DNA of 64,000 nucleotides from a bacterium (GTDB lineage Bacteria; Zhuqueibacterota; Zhuqueibacteria; Zhuqueibacterales; Zhuqueibacteraceae), in NCBI GenBank assembly GCA_023150945.1, contig JAKLJX010000021.1, positions 39,964-103,963 of the forward strand, written 5' to 3'. The notes beneath the pieces were generated by a model. That model was not told the origin of the DNA. It saw only the letters and a list, made by a program, of their open reading frames with translations, and did not search any database. Position 1 is the first letter of the stretch. Every line of letters begins with the position of its first letter. Of this stretch, positions 37,850-47,570 are shown one piece after another. Made by a program: the position numbers and the translations under genes.

Positions 37850-40234
37850 ATGACCAATTTACCCCAACAGGCCAATCGTCTCATTTCCATCCTCCAAACG
37901 CTCGCCGAGGCCTACTACAGCCGCGGCCAATATGCGGACGCTATCGAGAAATTCGAACAACTGCTGCAGGCCGGCGCCGAGTCGCCGGAGATCATCCACA
38001 AACTGGCCCTCGCCCATCTCGCGCGCCGCGATTATTCCCCTTCTGCCAAAGCCGCCTACGAGCGCGCCTTCGAGCTTTTTCCGCAGGAGGAAGAGCTGTG
38101 CCTGAAGCTCTGCCAGGTTTTGCTGGCGCAGCGCGCGCTCGACGGGTTCTCCTTTCGCGTTTATCAACGCGCGCTGGCCTTCCAACCTCCCTTTGAGAAA
38201 GACATCTATCAATCCTTCTTTCTCTATTTCCAAAGCCAGAATCAACTGCAGCACGCTTATGAAGCGCTCAAACAGGTCGTGCAATTGGAGCGCGGCCGGG
38301 ACGCAGGCAATTTGTCGCGCCTGCAGAAGCTCGCCTGGCAACTCGGCCGCGAGAGCGAAGCGGAAACGCTGCTGGAGCGCCTCGAAGCCGTCAGCCCGCA
38401 TACCGAAGTCATTCACCGCTTGCGCGGACTCACCGCCGCCTTTCGCATTCATCGCGAGCCCGAGGGCGTGGGGTATCCGCCGGCCGCGGCGCAGGTCATC
38501 AATCGCGCGCTGGCGGCCTATGGCAAATTGAACAGCGTGACGCTGGTGCGGGAATTTTGCCAGTTGCAATATGCCTTGCGCCTGGTCGAGTCGCGTTTGC
38601 TCGGCTGGCAGCCGGCCGTGCCGCTGCCGGCGGCCGCGCCGCTCGCCACCGCCGCAAGCACCGCGGAAGCCGGCGTGCCGCTCACTTCCGCTGGTTTGGC
38701 GGGAGAACTGTTTGCGCGACTGGCCTCGGATCTGGGAATGGATGCCTCCAGCCTGCATCTGCCCGGCGCCACGCTGCGCGCGATGGTGCTGCAGATCAGC
38801 AATCTCGAAAAGATCGCGCAGCAAACCAGCCCGCAACTGGCGGAAAACCTCGCCGGCCGCTTCTTGAATTTCTCCGCAAAATATCTCAGCAAAGCGGTGA
38901 ATGCCGTGTGTTTCACGCTCAGCGACGGCATGATTGCCGTGGCCGGCGAATCCCTGCAACTGGCGCAGGCCACCGTGGAGCTGCTTCACAAGATCGAGAA
39001 CTACAATTTCTCCGCTTCGCCTGCGAGCCGGCTGGCCGTGTCGATGGTGGTGCATGCCGTGCCGCCGGAGGCCGCTTCCGCCGCGCACGCACTTGCCGCG
39101 CTGCATCTCGCGCTCAATCTGGTGGCGGCGCAGCAAACCGGCGGCAGCCGCGAGCATGCGCCCGGCAGCCGCCTGCTGTTTGAGCGCAGCTTCTATGAAC
39201 GGGAAATGAATGTGGAAACGGTGGCCGCGCGCCTGGGCGGGACTTATGTCTCCGAACTGCCGGGATTCCGTGTCGAGGCCTATGAAGCGGTGTGGTACAA
39301 TCCGCTGGATTATGTGGAAGAAAAGCGCAGCTATCAGCTCGGAAAATTTCTGGTGGTCGAACGGCTGCGCCACAGCGGGTCTGCCGGCACCTATCGCGGC
39401 CGCGACCGCCAGTTGGAGCGGCGCGTCATCCTCAAGGCGCTCAGCCCGCAACGCAGCCTGCGCCTGGCGCAAAACCCGGCACAGCGCGAACACATGATCA
39501 AAGCGTTGCAGCGCCTCGGCCGCCTGGAACAACCCGGGCTGGCATTGCTCTACGATCTCGGCTATCAGGATGGCCTGTTTTATTATGTCCGGGAATATCT
39601 CGAAGGCTCTTCGCTCGGACAGAGCCTGGCAAACAAAGGCCGTTTTTCGCCCTTCGAGACTTCGGCGATCGGCATCAAAATCTGCCGGGTGTTGCAGCAA
39701 ACGCACAAACAAAAAATCGTGCACGGCAATCTCAAGCCCGCCAACGTTTGGCTGATGGCCAACGGCGAGCTTAAGATCACCGACTTCTTCGTGCCGGAAT
39801 TCATTGCAACGCCCGGCGCGGCGCAACGGCCGGCAGGCTTAGGCTGGCGCTATTGCGCGCCGGAATGGCTGTTGCACGGCACACTCACGCCGGCTGGTGA
39901 CATTTATGCGATCGGGATGATTTTGTATGAACTGGTGGCGGGTGAGCCGCCCTTCGCCAAGCAGGAAGAGTTGGAAAGCCCGGCCGATATCCACAACCTG
40001 CCACCACCCGTGCTGACCGGCCTCCAGCCGGAGATCCCCGCGCTGCTCGCCAGCATCATCGAGCGTGCCGCTGACCGCTCGCTGCAACGCCGCTTCAAGA
40101 GCCTGGAGGAGTTGGAAGCCGCGCTGCAGGTCGCCCTCGAACAATCGCTGCCGAGCGATCAACCCGCCGCGCCAGCCGGTCCGGCCGCCTCCCTGTTTTC
40201 CTTCCGCCGCATGCTGAAATCGCGCAATGAATGA
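37850..40234 (+). CDS. TPR protein fused to a probable pseudokinase
   Basis: The 794-aa product has TPR-like helices in the first ~200 residues (AYYSRGQYADAIEKFEQLL). A middle region (~280-460) has an unrecognised helical domain. A protein-kinase fold begins at ~494 (YQLGKFLVVERLRHSGSAGTYRG), with Lys529 in VILK. The catalytic loop reads HGNLKPAN, so the Asp of HRD is Asn (residue 627), and DFG reads DFF (645-647). Loss of the catalytic Asp argues for a pseudokinase, while Lys, DF-Asp and the loop Asn are kept, so nucleotide may still bind. The fold continues through APEW and a YAIGMILYELVAGEPPF helix. It closes the four-gene signalling operon and probably acts as a scaffold or allosteric partner. 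Confidence 0.88.
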   Translation: MTNLPQQANRLISILQTLAEAYYSRGQYADAIEKFEQLLQAGAESPEIIHKLALAHLARRDYSPSAKAAYERAFELFPQEEELCLKLCQVLLAQRALDGFSFRVYQRALAFQPPFEKDIYQSFFLYFQSQNQLQHAYEALKQVVQLERGRDAGNLSRLQKLAWQLGRESEAETLLERLEAVSPHTEVIHRLRGLTAAFRIHREPEGVGYPPAAAQVINRALAAYGKLNSVTLVREFCQLQYALRLVESRLLGWQPAVPLPAAAPLATAASTAEAGVPLTSAGLAGELFARLASDLGMDASSLHLPGATLRAMVLQISNLEKIAQQTSPQLAENLAGRFLNFSAKYLSKAVNAVCFTLSDGMIAVAGESLQLAQATVELLHKIENYNFSASPASRLAVSMVVHAVPPEAASAAHALAALHLALNLVAAQQTGGSREHAPGSRLLFERSFYEREMNVETVAARLGGTYVSELPGFRVEAYEAVWYNPLDYVEEKRSYQLGKFLVVERLRHSGSAGTYRGRDRQLERRVILKALSPQRSLRLAQNPAQREHMIKALQRLGRLEQPGLALLYDLGYQDGLFYYVREYLEGSSLGQSLANKGRFSPFETSAIGIKICRVLQQTHKQKIVHGNLKPANVWLMANGELKITDFFVPEFIATPGAAQRPAGLGWRYCAPEWLLHGTLTPAGDIYAIGMILYELVAGEPPFAKQEELESPADIHNLPPPVLTGLQPEIPALLASIIERAADRSLQRRFKSLEELEAALQVALEQSLPSDQPAAPAGPAASLFSFRRMLKSRNE

Positions 40235-40258
40235 AGCCGGCCGCGCCGAGGCCGGTCG
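40235..40258. terminator. GC-rich inverted repeat between convergent genes
   Basis: CCGGCC-gcgccga-GGCCGG forms a 6-bp stem exactly between the stops of the pseudokinase operon and the convergent minus-strand gene. There is no T-tract on either strand, so termination activity is uncertain. Confidence 0.35.
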
Positions 40259-40263
40259 TCGCT

Positions 40264-41622
40264 TCAGTGAACCGACACGTTCTGCGGCGGCAGCGGCGAC
40301 TTATCATCTGGTGACACGCCTGCAATCCAGCCCTCTTGCTCGCGTAAATCGATGAGATAAACATCCTGCGGACCGCCGAGCTTGCGCCAGTTGCTACTAA
40401 AGAGAAGGAATTTGCCGCTGCGGGAAATCACCGCATTGGGTTGGTCCCAATAGATGTTGTAGGAATAATCCCCCACCGAAAAGCGCTGGCTGCGGTGATG
40501 CGCGATGCGCCGCACATGGCGCGAGCCGTCGAGTTTCACGGCAAAAATCTCGTCATCGAAAGGGTGCACGTTTTCATCGGCAAGATGCTCGGGCGAGCTG
40601 TAGGTGCTGATGATCGCCCAGCCGGGCACGTCAAAGTTGCGGCAGGAAACCAGGCGGCTCAAGCCCCAGGCACAGCCGAGCAGATCGGTTTTCTCGCCGT
40701 TGTCGAGGCGGTATTTCTCGAGGTGCCGCAGACGGTCGGGATAGGTGGCTTCGGCATTGTCGGTCACGTAGACTTCCTGGCCCTCTTCATCATAGCCCAA
40801 GTCGGCGTGATCGCTGAAGGGGTAATAGGCAAAGGGCATGAGTTCGAGGTTCGGCGCGCGATAAACATCCAGGCCCTGCCACTGCCCGTCGCCGTGCGGG
40901 GCGCCCACCAAAACCACAAGATACTTTCCCGAGGGCGACGCGCTGACCCAATCCACCGTATGGCCGGTGGCGGCGATGGTCGCGCCCACCCGCTGCCGGC
41001 TGGCAAGATCGAATAGAAAAAACTCCTGCAAGCCGGTGGACCACGGCCAATTTTTGCCGGCCAATCCCACATAGCGGCCGTCGCGGCTGAAGTTGCCCTC
41101 ATCGAAATCGGTGACAAACTGATATTCGGGGAAAGTGTGCACTAAACTGGTCTGTCCGCTGGCGAAATCGTGCACCATGATTTTGTTGGCATCAAACCAG
41201 TAGAGCCGATTGGGATCAGTGGGATGCCAGCGCGGTTGCGGATCGGTTTGCGTGTTTTTCACCGGCGCCCGCTGCAGATAGGCGCCGGCAATCGAGTAGA
41301 CGTGCCATTCGCCGCCGCGGCGATAGATGAGAATCCGGGATTCATCGGCATTGAAGGGGTTGAGCTTGGCATAATAGCAGATGAAGCCGTCGCTGCCCTG
41401 TGCCGCGGCGTCGGTCAGCCGCATGATCGTGGTGCCGAACACGGGATCTCGATAGCGCGCACCCTTGGCCGGTTTGGCCAGTGCCGGCTCGGGTAGCGGA
41501 TCATGCGAGCTGATCATGCCGGCGGCTTGCGGAAGCCCGCTTTGCGCCAGTGCTGCCCACGGGCATGCCAGCAACAAACTCCCCACCCACACACCCAATT
41601 CCTTTTTGAGAGAATGCCTCAC
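40264..41622 (-). CDS. Secreted TolB/oligogalacturonate-lyase-like beta-propeller protein
   Basis: The 452-aa product has a signal peptide (SLLLACPWAALAQ). It then shows repeated propeller strands with SRDGRYVGLAG, SPSGKYLVVLVG and SGKFLLFSSNW motifs. These are WD40-like or PD40 blades of the type found in TolB and in secreted lyase-like proteins. No catalytic residues could be assigned. The start is a GTG at 41622, with GAGGAG about 8 nt upstream. It is convergent with the kinase operon and divergent from the exopolysaccharide locus, so it is probably its own unit. Function is unknown beyond an exported propeller. Confidence 0.65.
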   Translation of the reverse strand: MRHSLKKELGVWVGSLLLACPWAALAQSGLPQAAGMISSHDPLPEPALAKPAKGARYRDPVFGTTIMRLTDAAAQGSDGFICYYAKLNPFNADESRILIYRRGGEWHVYSIAGAYLQRAPVKNTQTDPQPRWHPTDPNRLYWFDANKIMVHDFASGQTSLVHTFPEYQFVTDFDEGNFSRDGRYVGLAGKNWPWSTGLQEFFLFDLASRQRVGATIAATGHTVDWVSASPSGKYLVVLVGAPHGDGQWQGLDVYRAPNLELMPFAYYPFSDHADLGYDEEGQEVYVTDNAEATYPDRLRHLEKYRLDNGEKTDLLGCAWGLSRLVSCRNFDVPGWAIISTYSSPEHLADENVHPFDDEIFAVKLDGSRHVRRIAHHRSQRFSVGDYSYNIYWDQPNAVISRSGKFLLFSSNWRKLGGPQDVYLIDLREQEGWIAGVSPDDKSPLPPQNVSVH

Positions 41623-42083
41623 AACAACACTCCTCGTCGTTGCGGTGATCTACAGCAAGAATGATAGTTTATGAAAGTCTGATTCGCGCCAACCGCGCCA
41701 CCGCTCGTGCTGCGACGCGAACCGGGAGAAAGGCGCGCAGCATTCGTCATTCACCTGCCGGTTCGCCGTTCGCCGGCGCCACGCCGACCGGCAGTGGTTG
41801 CAGCCGGCAAGCGTGGCAGCGCCGCACGTTATCCATTTCTTGCGCCTCAGGCAAACAAATTTTGCTTAACAATCTGCCGGTTGCCGGAGCGCGGCGCGGC
41901 GTAAGGAAATTACAGCGCCGCAAGAATCCTGGCACGCTCTTCGCCAATCGGCGGTGCTGGCCGGTATTCTTACGGCATCCGTACCGCCACCCAACGTGGC
42001 AAGCCAGGGGGTAGGGTGGCGGCGCCAACTACTGCGTTGCTGCAGGATGACAACGCTCTGCTCACCTGTAATCCGATTCATTC
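41623..42083. other. Divergent intergenic region
   Basis: No gene is supported here. It must carry start signals for both flanking genes, but no clear -35/-10 pair stands out. Overlapping frames on both strands are compositional. Confidence 0.5.
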
Positions 42084-44120
42084 ATGCGCAAGCCGAATGC
42101 TGCGGAATCTTTGGTGGCTCTGATGGTGGGCGCAGGCATGGCTCTGCGCTTGATCAATCTTGGGCATCTCAACTTTTGGGGAGACGAATCCATCACTGCC
42201 CTGGCGGTGCAGGGCATCCTGGAGCACGGCTACCCGCAGTTTCCTTCGGGCATGATCTACTTTCGCGGCCTGCCCACGCTCTACCTGTGCGCCTTGTCTT
42301 CACTGATTTGGGGCGTGAATGAGTGGGCGTTGCGCCTGCCCAGCGTCCTGTTCAGCAGCGGCACGATCGTGCTCGTCTACCTGCTGGGCAAGCGCCTGTT
42401 CTCGATCCAGGCCGGTTTGCTCGCCGCCTTCCTTCTGACCTTTTCCTATTGGGATTTCGAGTTTGCGCGACATGCGCGGATGTACTCCGGCTTTGCCTTT
42501 GTGTTCCTGCTCACGCTCTATGCCATGTATCGCGGCGTGGTGGAAGGTGAGCGGTTCTGGTATCGTGCCAGTTTGGTGTGCGCGGCAATCGCAATCCTTT
42601 TCCACGAGTTGGGATTGACCCTGGCGCTGGTCTACTTCGCGCTGGGCATTCGTGCGGGCTGGCCGCAGCTCACCCGGCGGCGGCTGTTTGGCGCGGCGCT
42701 GGCGCTGATGGCATTGGCCGGATTGCATTTTTCCCTGGTGCAATACGGCTTTGCCATTCCCGGCAAGCTGCACGGCCAGCAGGAGGTTTTGTATCCCACC
42801 AACCTGGTCAGCTCGTTCCTGGACAAATTCTACGGCCTGCTGCCGCGCCAGGTGTTCCTGGATTTGTGGCCGATGGCGCTGCTGCTGCTCTTGTTGGTCA
42901 TTTTGGCGAAGACGCGGCACATCGAGGCGAAGGTGATTTTTTCCGGGAGTTGGTTGCTGCCGGTAGCCGCCTTCCTTGCCGCTTATGGCCAGCATTTGAC
43001 CCTGGCGCTGCTGCTCATCGCCATCTACTTGTTCTTCACCGGCAAGGGGCTGCACGGCCTGCGCGAGCCGGAGGTGAAACTGGCGCTCACGCTGATCGCC
43101 GTCATGTTCGGTTTTTGGATGATACATGACTGGCGCTTGGGACTGGAGGGCGGCATAACCGGAGCGGCAGAGCGGCTGCGCGCGCTGCTCAAACTGCAGC
43201 TCGGCTTGCCCAAACTTTATTTCGTGGGTTTCCTTTACACCTTCCCCAAGATGTCGCTGCTGGTCCTCGCTGGGCTGCTTTGGTTGTTTCATATCAATCG
43301 TATGCCGAACGGCACGGCCACCGCATACTTTGTCTGCCTGGCGTTTGTCGTGCCGATGCTTGCCACCGGCTACATCAAGACCAACTGGGTGGAATATCGC
43401 TTGAATTTCCATCTGAATCCGCTGTTCGTTTTGATCCATGCGTGCGTTTTTTGGGGCATATTCACCCATGTGCGCGGGATCTGGACCACAGCGGCACGCT
43501 GGCAGGCTGCGCTCTCCGGCATGCTGGCGGCGCTTGCGTTTGTCGCAGTCAGCGAGCAGATCTATCCGCCGCGCCTGGTCGAGGTGCTGGCGCGCACCTA
43601 TGGCAGCCCGGTCGATCCCCGTTCCGCGCCCGGCTCGCATTTTCGCCTCATGCCGGATCACGCGCATGCGGGAGAATTCGTGCGGCGCAGCAAGCAGGAG
43701 GGTGACGTCATCATTGCGATGGATTGGCTGGCGCAAAGTCACTACCTCGGTCACATTGATTTCTGGCTGCGTTCCGACGCCTTCGTGCCGCAAACCTACC
43801 GCCTCAGCGGAAACTATTTCGACATCTACACCGGCACGCAGGTGGTTTCGAATCTCGCCGAACTGGAGCGCGTGATCACCGAATACTCGGGACGGCGCAT
43901 TTGGATCATTACCGCCTCGCCTTACACCGAAGCCGAACTACACATCTCCTCCGAAATCATGGATTTCCTGCGCACCCGGCCGCAGCACGTGGTTTTTCAA
44001 GGCCGGGATGCCAAGTCGCTGGTCTACCTGTTTGCGCCGCCCTCCTGCCGCCCGGCCTACGCGCAAGAGCAACTCACCCAATCCGCCGGGCAGCCCTGTG
44101 CAGGTACGCAATTGCACTAG
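42084..44120 (+). CDS. Membrane glycosyltransferase, GT39/ArnT-like
   Basis: The 678-aa product has about a dozen hydrophobic segments. The first-loop acidic pair, NFWGDES (Asp34, Glu35), is typical of GT39/GT-C enzymes that use polyprenyl-phosphate sugars at the outer face of the membrane. The C-terminal ~170 residues (from HFRLMPDHAHAGEFVRRSK) form a soluble exported domain, as in many GT-C proteins. It starts the plus-strand exopolysaccharide locus. Acceptor and sugar are unknown. Confidence 0.78.
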   Translation: MRKPNAAESLVALMVGAGMALRLINLGHLNFWGDESITALAVQGILEHGYPQFPSGMIYFRGLPTLYLCALSSLIWGVNEWALRLPSVLFSSGTIVLVYLLGKRLFSIQAGLLAAFLLTFSYWDFEFARHARMYSGFAFVFLLTLYAMYRGVVEGERFWYRASLVCAAIAILFHELGLTLALVYFALGIRAGWPQLTRRRLFGAALALMALAGLHFSLVQYGFAIPGKLHGQQEVLYPTNLVSSFLDKFYGLLPRQVFLDLWPMALLLLLLVILAKTRHIEAKVIFSGSWLLPVAAFLAAYGQHLTLALLLIAIYLFFTGKGLHGLREPEVKLALTLIAVMFGFWMIHDWRLGLEGGITGAAERLRALLKLQLGLPKLYFVGFLYTFPKMSLLVLAGLLWLFHINRMPNGTATAYFVCLAFVVPMLATGYIKTNWVEYRLNFHLNPLFVLIHACVFWGIFTHVRGIWTTAARWQAALSGMLAALAFVAVSEQIYPPRLVEVLARTYGSPVDPRSAPGSHFRLMPDHAHAGEFVRRSKQEGDVIIAMDWLAQSHYLGHIDFWLRSDAFVPQTYRLSGNYFDIYTGTQVVSNLAELERVITEYSGRRIWIITASPYTEAELHISSEIMDFLRTRPQHVVFQGRDAKSLVYLFAPPSCRPAYAQEQLTQSAGQPCAGTQLH

Positions 44121-44258
44121 AATGCCGGTAACCAATTGACATCAAAGTGGCCGTTTGCGCGGAGGCACCGCCCGAAGTGCTGCGCTGCGCCCTTCACCTC
44201 AGTTCGTTCCCTGTGATGGCGGGGAGTCGCCAGGCTTCTTGCATGAAAGTTCAGGACT

Positions 44259-45290
44259 ATGCTGCGAAATCTTGACCGAAGAACTGGAGCCGTTAAGGGG
44301 AGTCTGGTTGCACGTGTGTTGGGGCGGCAAACACCCGTGCCCAGCACGCCGGCGCCCCTCGCTGCGCTCGGCACGAACGCCAACGATTTGGCGCGCTCCT
44401 TCATGCTGCTTTCCCTCCATCCTTCGCTAAACCAGATCTACAAGCGCATAGTCCGAAGCGTGGACAGCCAAATACCACTCTTGTTGAGCGGCGAAGCCGG
44501 CACCGGCAAAGAAGTACTGGCACGCGTCATCCACAGCGCCGGCAGGTTTCGCCACACGCACTTCACCGTCATTCCCTGTGCGGTGGCGACGGAAGAAGAA
44601 TTGGAGTTGGCGCTCTTCACTGCCGCCGATGCCACCGCAGGCATGGCTCACAGCCCCGCCGGCAATCAGGCTGCCGAGGCGGCGGTAACGCTGTTTTTGA
44701 AACATGTCGAAGCCAGCTCGCCCGCGCTGCAACAGCGACTGATCCGGCTGCTGCAGGAGAAGAGCGTGGTCCACCCGCTGACACGCGAAACCAGACGGTT
44801 GGCTCTGCGGGTGCTCGCCTCCTCGCGCAAGATTGTGGAACAGGAAGTGGCGGCCGGCAATTTTCGCCGGGATTTGTTTTACCGCCTAACCATCACCGCA
44901 CACGTGTTGCCGCCGTTGCGCGAGCGCAAGGAAGACATTCCGCACTTCGTGCGCCATTTCGCGACGCGCTACGCCGCGCGCTTGAATGAGCCGGCGGCCA
45001 CCTTCAGCGCGCCGGCGCTGGCCGCGCTGCAAGAATATGACTGGCCCGGCAATATTCGTGAATGCCAACGGGTGGTTTGGCAATCCTTGTGGCAACGCTC
45101 GCCCAAGATCCGGGTCATTGACAAAATCAAATGGGGGACGGTGGAAAATCCGGTGGTGGCACCGGACTTGGCAGAGGGGGCAGGCGCTGGGGGCAACGGC
45201 AACCTGCCGGGCGACAAACTTCTGCCGCCGGCGGCCTCGCCCGCAAGCAACGCGAGCCGCATTCAGGCGCACCAACCTCAATTCGTCTAA
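44259..45290 (+). CDS. Degenerate sigma-54-activator-like AAA+ protein
   Basis: The 343-aa product has an AAA+ core like NtrC-type activators: Walker A GEAGTGKE (78-85), FRRDLFYRL (202-210), LRERKEDIP (220-228) and sensor II WPGNIREC (262-269). The GAFTGA loop that contacts sigma-54 is absent; the matching stretch is ALFTAADAT (~118-126). Walker B reads LFLKHVEAS (145-153) in place of LFLDEI, so the Asp-Glu pair is lost. No receiver domain or DNA-binding helix-turn-helix is evident. It is therefore probably not a classical activator and may not hydrolyse ATP. Being 73 nt ahead of the Wzc-like gene, it may regulate or scaffold polymer synthesis. A pseudogene is less likely because the frame is complete. 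Confidence 0.72.
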   Translation: MLRNLDRRTGAVKGSLVARVLGRQTPVPSTPAPLAALGTNANDLARSFMLLSLHPSLNQIYKRIVRSVDSQIPLLLSGEAGTGKEVLARVIHSAGRFRHTHFTVIPCAVATEEELELALFTAADATAGMAHSPAGNQAAEAAVTLFLKHVEASSPALQQRLIRLLQEKSVVHPLTRETRRLALRVLASSRKIVEQEVAAGNFRRDLFYRLTITAHVLPPLRERKEDIPHFVRHFATRYAARLNEPAATFSAPALAALQEYDWPGNIRECQRVVWQSLWQRSPKIRVIDKIKWGTVENPVVAPDLAEGAGAGGNGNLPGDKLLPPAASPASNASRIQAHQPQFV

Positions 45291-45362
45291 ATCTCCGATT
45301 ACGGGCGCTGCTTCATGCCGGCAGCGCTCTTGGCAGCTTCTCCACGCAAGGAGGCAGATAGA

Positions 45363-47570
45363 ATGGATTTCGACAAACTCCAATTAAGGGAGCACTGGCA
45401 CATCATCTACAAGCACCGCAAGACGGTGCTGTTGGCCATGGCGGCGCTGGTGCTTCCGCTGCTGGCGCTGCTGTTGTTGAGCAAGCCGCAGTACAATGCG
45501 TCCATTGCCCTGTCGGTCACAGATGATGCCGTCACCAGCCTGTTGAGCTCGGACATCGACGTCAGCCCCGACCTGACCGTCGGAAACTACATGGACATTC
45601 TCACCAGCCAGAGCTTCGTCGATCGCGTCACCCGCGCCGTCGCGCAAAACGTGCCGAATTCCGCCGGGGCCGCCAAGCTCAAAAAAGCCAACGGCGATTC
45701 CACTGCGATTGCCAAGGCGCACCGCGAGGCAATGATCTATCTGCTGGATCACATGCAAACCGATCATCGTGGCGGCAATGTCATTCGCGTCACTATCGAA
45801 TCCGGCAATCCGGAAGAGGCCTACCAACTGGTGCGGACCATCGGCGAGGAATTTCGCCGGCAGCATCTCGAGACGATTCAGCAGCGCATCGATGCCCTGC
45901 ATGCCTTCTACAGCGACCGGTTGCGCCAGACTTACCAGCGCGTGGTGGAAGCCGAGGAGCGGCTGGCCGGATACCAGCGCGCGCGCGGCATTGCCACCAA
46001 GACACGTGAATCCGACCGCATCAGCGAGCGCATCGAAGCCTTCGAAAATCAGATCGTGGATCTCATCAGCCAGCGCGAACTGCTCGCCGAACGGCGGCGC
46101 ACGCTCGAACAGCAAATCGCCCAGCTCAAGGAAAAGGCACCGGCGCTGGCCACCATGGAATCCCAGATTCCCCGCATCGAAGAGCTGAAACGCCGGCTGC
46201 TCAACCTGCAAAGCCAGATGCTGGCGCAATCCGTGCTCTACACCGACAAGCATCCCAAAGTGCAAAGCTTGAAGCGCGACGTTGACGCGACGATTCATGA
46301 GCTGCGCGGCTTCGCCAGCGCCTCTTCCACCCCGGATTCGATCAAACCCACCGACCCCGCCATCATCTGGCATGATCTCTACGTCGAAAACCTGCTGGCG
46401 GAGGTGGAATACAACAACCTGGTCAGCAAAATCGCAACCCTGCAAAAACTGGCGAACGAGTATCGCAATCGCGTTTTCGAACAGCCGCCGGAAGAGCAAC
46501 AGGAACTGCTGAAGCTGCAGCGCGAAGTGATCGTGGCGCAGGATGCGCATCAGGCCATGCTGCGCACCAATGAGAAGATCCAAAGCCTGGAAGCGGAGAA
46601 GGCGCTCAACGTCAGCATCATCGAACCGGCGCAGCGGCCGCTGAAACCGGTGCCGCGGCGACGGCCCTTCAAGATGATCATGGGCGCGATCATCAGCGTG
46701 ATTTTGGGGGTGGGCCTGGCCTACTTGCGCGAGGCCATCGACCGTTCGGTGAAGACGCCGGAGGAAATCGAAAAGAAGCTGGGCTTGTCGGTGCTGGGCT
46801 ACGTCGTGGATGCCAGCACTTCGCGCAGCACCAGCACCAATCTCGCCGACAAGCTGGTGCTGCTGGAGGAGCCCGGCTCGGAGCTCGCCGAGAATTTCCG
46901 CGCCCTGCGCGTCAACACGGATTTGGCGCTGGCAGAATGCAAAAACGGCCAGATCGTGATGGTGACCAGCCCGGGCGTGGGCGAAGGCAAATCCACCATT
47001 GCCGCCAACCTGGCGGCGAGCTACACGCTCTTCGGCAAACGCACGCTGCTGCTCGATACCGACTTGCATCATCCCACCATGCACCTGCGCCTGGGGGTGC
47101 AGCACGATGCCGGTTTGTCGAACTGGCTGGCCGGCGAGATCCGGCCGGAAAACATGCGCAACAGCGTGACGCTGAACGGCTCGGCGCTGGACTTCATCAC
47201 CACCGGCACACGCCAGGTCACTTTCCAAAAGCTGTCGATCAGCTCCAAGATGCAGTCACTGTTCGTCTCCTTGCGCGAGCAGTATGATGTCATCATCATC
47301 GATGCGCCGCCGATCATCCCGGTTTCCGATCCGCTGCTGCTGGTCTCCGATGTCGATTTGATTCTGCTCACGCTGGAATCCGGCCGAACGCCGATGGAAG
47401 CGGCAAGGCAGGCGGTGACCCTGCTGCGCCGCGCCAAGGCCCAGGCGCTCGGCGTCGTGCTCAACCGTCTGCGCCTGGAAGAACAGTACGGCCCGGATCG
47501 CTATCAACCTTCTTATCTGCTGGGCCGTCGCGCACTGCTGCCGGAAAGGGCAGGAACGAGCGCATCATGA
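45363..47570 (+). CDS. Wzc-like polysaccharide co-polymerase with CpsD-type ATPase domain
   Basis: The 735-aa product has the Wzz/GumC plan: an N-terminal membrane segment (~19-38), a long periplasmic coiled coil (~160-380) and a second membrane segment (~437-458, MIMGAIISVILGVGLAYL). A cytoplasmic BY-kinase-type ATPase follows. It has Walker A GVGEGKST (~536), Walker A' TLLLDTDLHHP and Walker B VIIIDAPP. The C-terminus has only a few Tyr (QYGPDRYQPSY) and no dense Tyr cluster, so autophosphorylation may be limited. It should control chain length and export with the Wza-like protein at 55203. The ATG at 45363 has AAGGAGG nearby; the longer frame from 45315 was rejected. Confidence 0.9.
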   Translation: MDFDKLQLREHWHIIYKHRKTVLLAMAALVLPLLALLLLSKPQYNASIALSVTDDAVTSLLSSDIDVSPDLTVGNYMDILTSQSFVDRVTRAVAQNVPNSAGAAKLKKANGDSTAIAKAHREAMIYLLDHMQTDHRGGNVIRVTIESGNPEEAYQLVRTIGEEFRRQHLETIQQRIDALHAFYSDRLRQTYQRVVEAEERLAGYQRARGIATKTRESDRISERIEAFENQIVDLISQRELLAERRRTLEQQIAQLKEKAPALATMESQIPRIEELKRRLLNLQSQMLAQSVLYTDKHPKVQSLKRDVDATIHELRGFASASSTPDSIKPTDPAIIWHDLYVENLLAEVEYNNLVSKIATLQKLANEYRNRVFEQPPEEQQELLKLQREVIVAQDAHQAMLRTNEKIQSLEAEKALNVSIIEPAQRPLKPVPRRRPFKMIMGAIISVILGVGLAYLREAIDRSVKTPEEIEKKLGLSVLGYVVDASTSRSTSTNLADKLVLLEEPGSELAENFRALRVNTDLALAECKNGQIVMVTSPGVGEGKSTIAANLAASYTLFGKRTLLLDTDLHHPTMHLRLGVQHDAGLSNWLAGEIRPENMRNSVTLNGSALDFITTGTRQVTFQKLSISSKMQSLFVSLREQYDVIIIDAPPIIPVSDPLLLVSDVDLILLTLESGRTPMEAARQAVTLLRRAKAQALGVVLNRLRLEEQYGPDRYQPSYLLGRRALLPERAGTSAS

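Noticed and set aside
37859-39826. 655-aa minus-strand frame
   Set aside because: Antisense to the TPR-pseudokinase gene; no domain resemblance.
30859-40234. Type VI secretion locus
   Set aside because: Kinase, FHA and phosphatase genes occur together, but no sheath, baseplate, Hcp, VgrG or ATPase genes are present.
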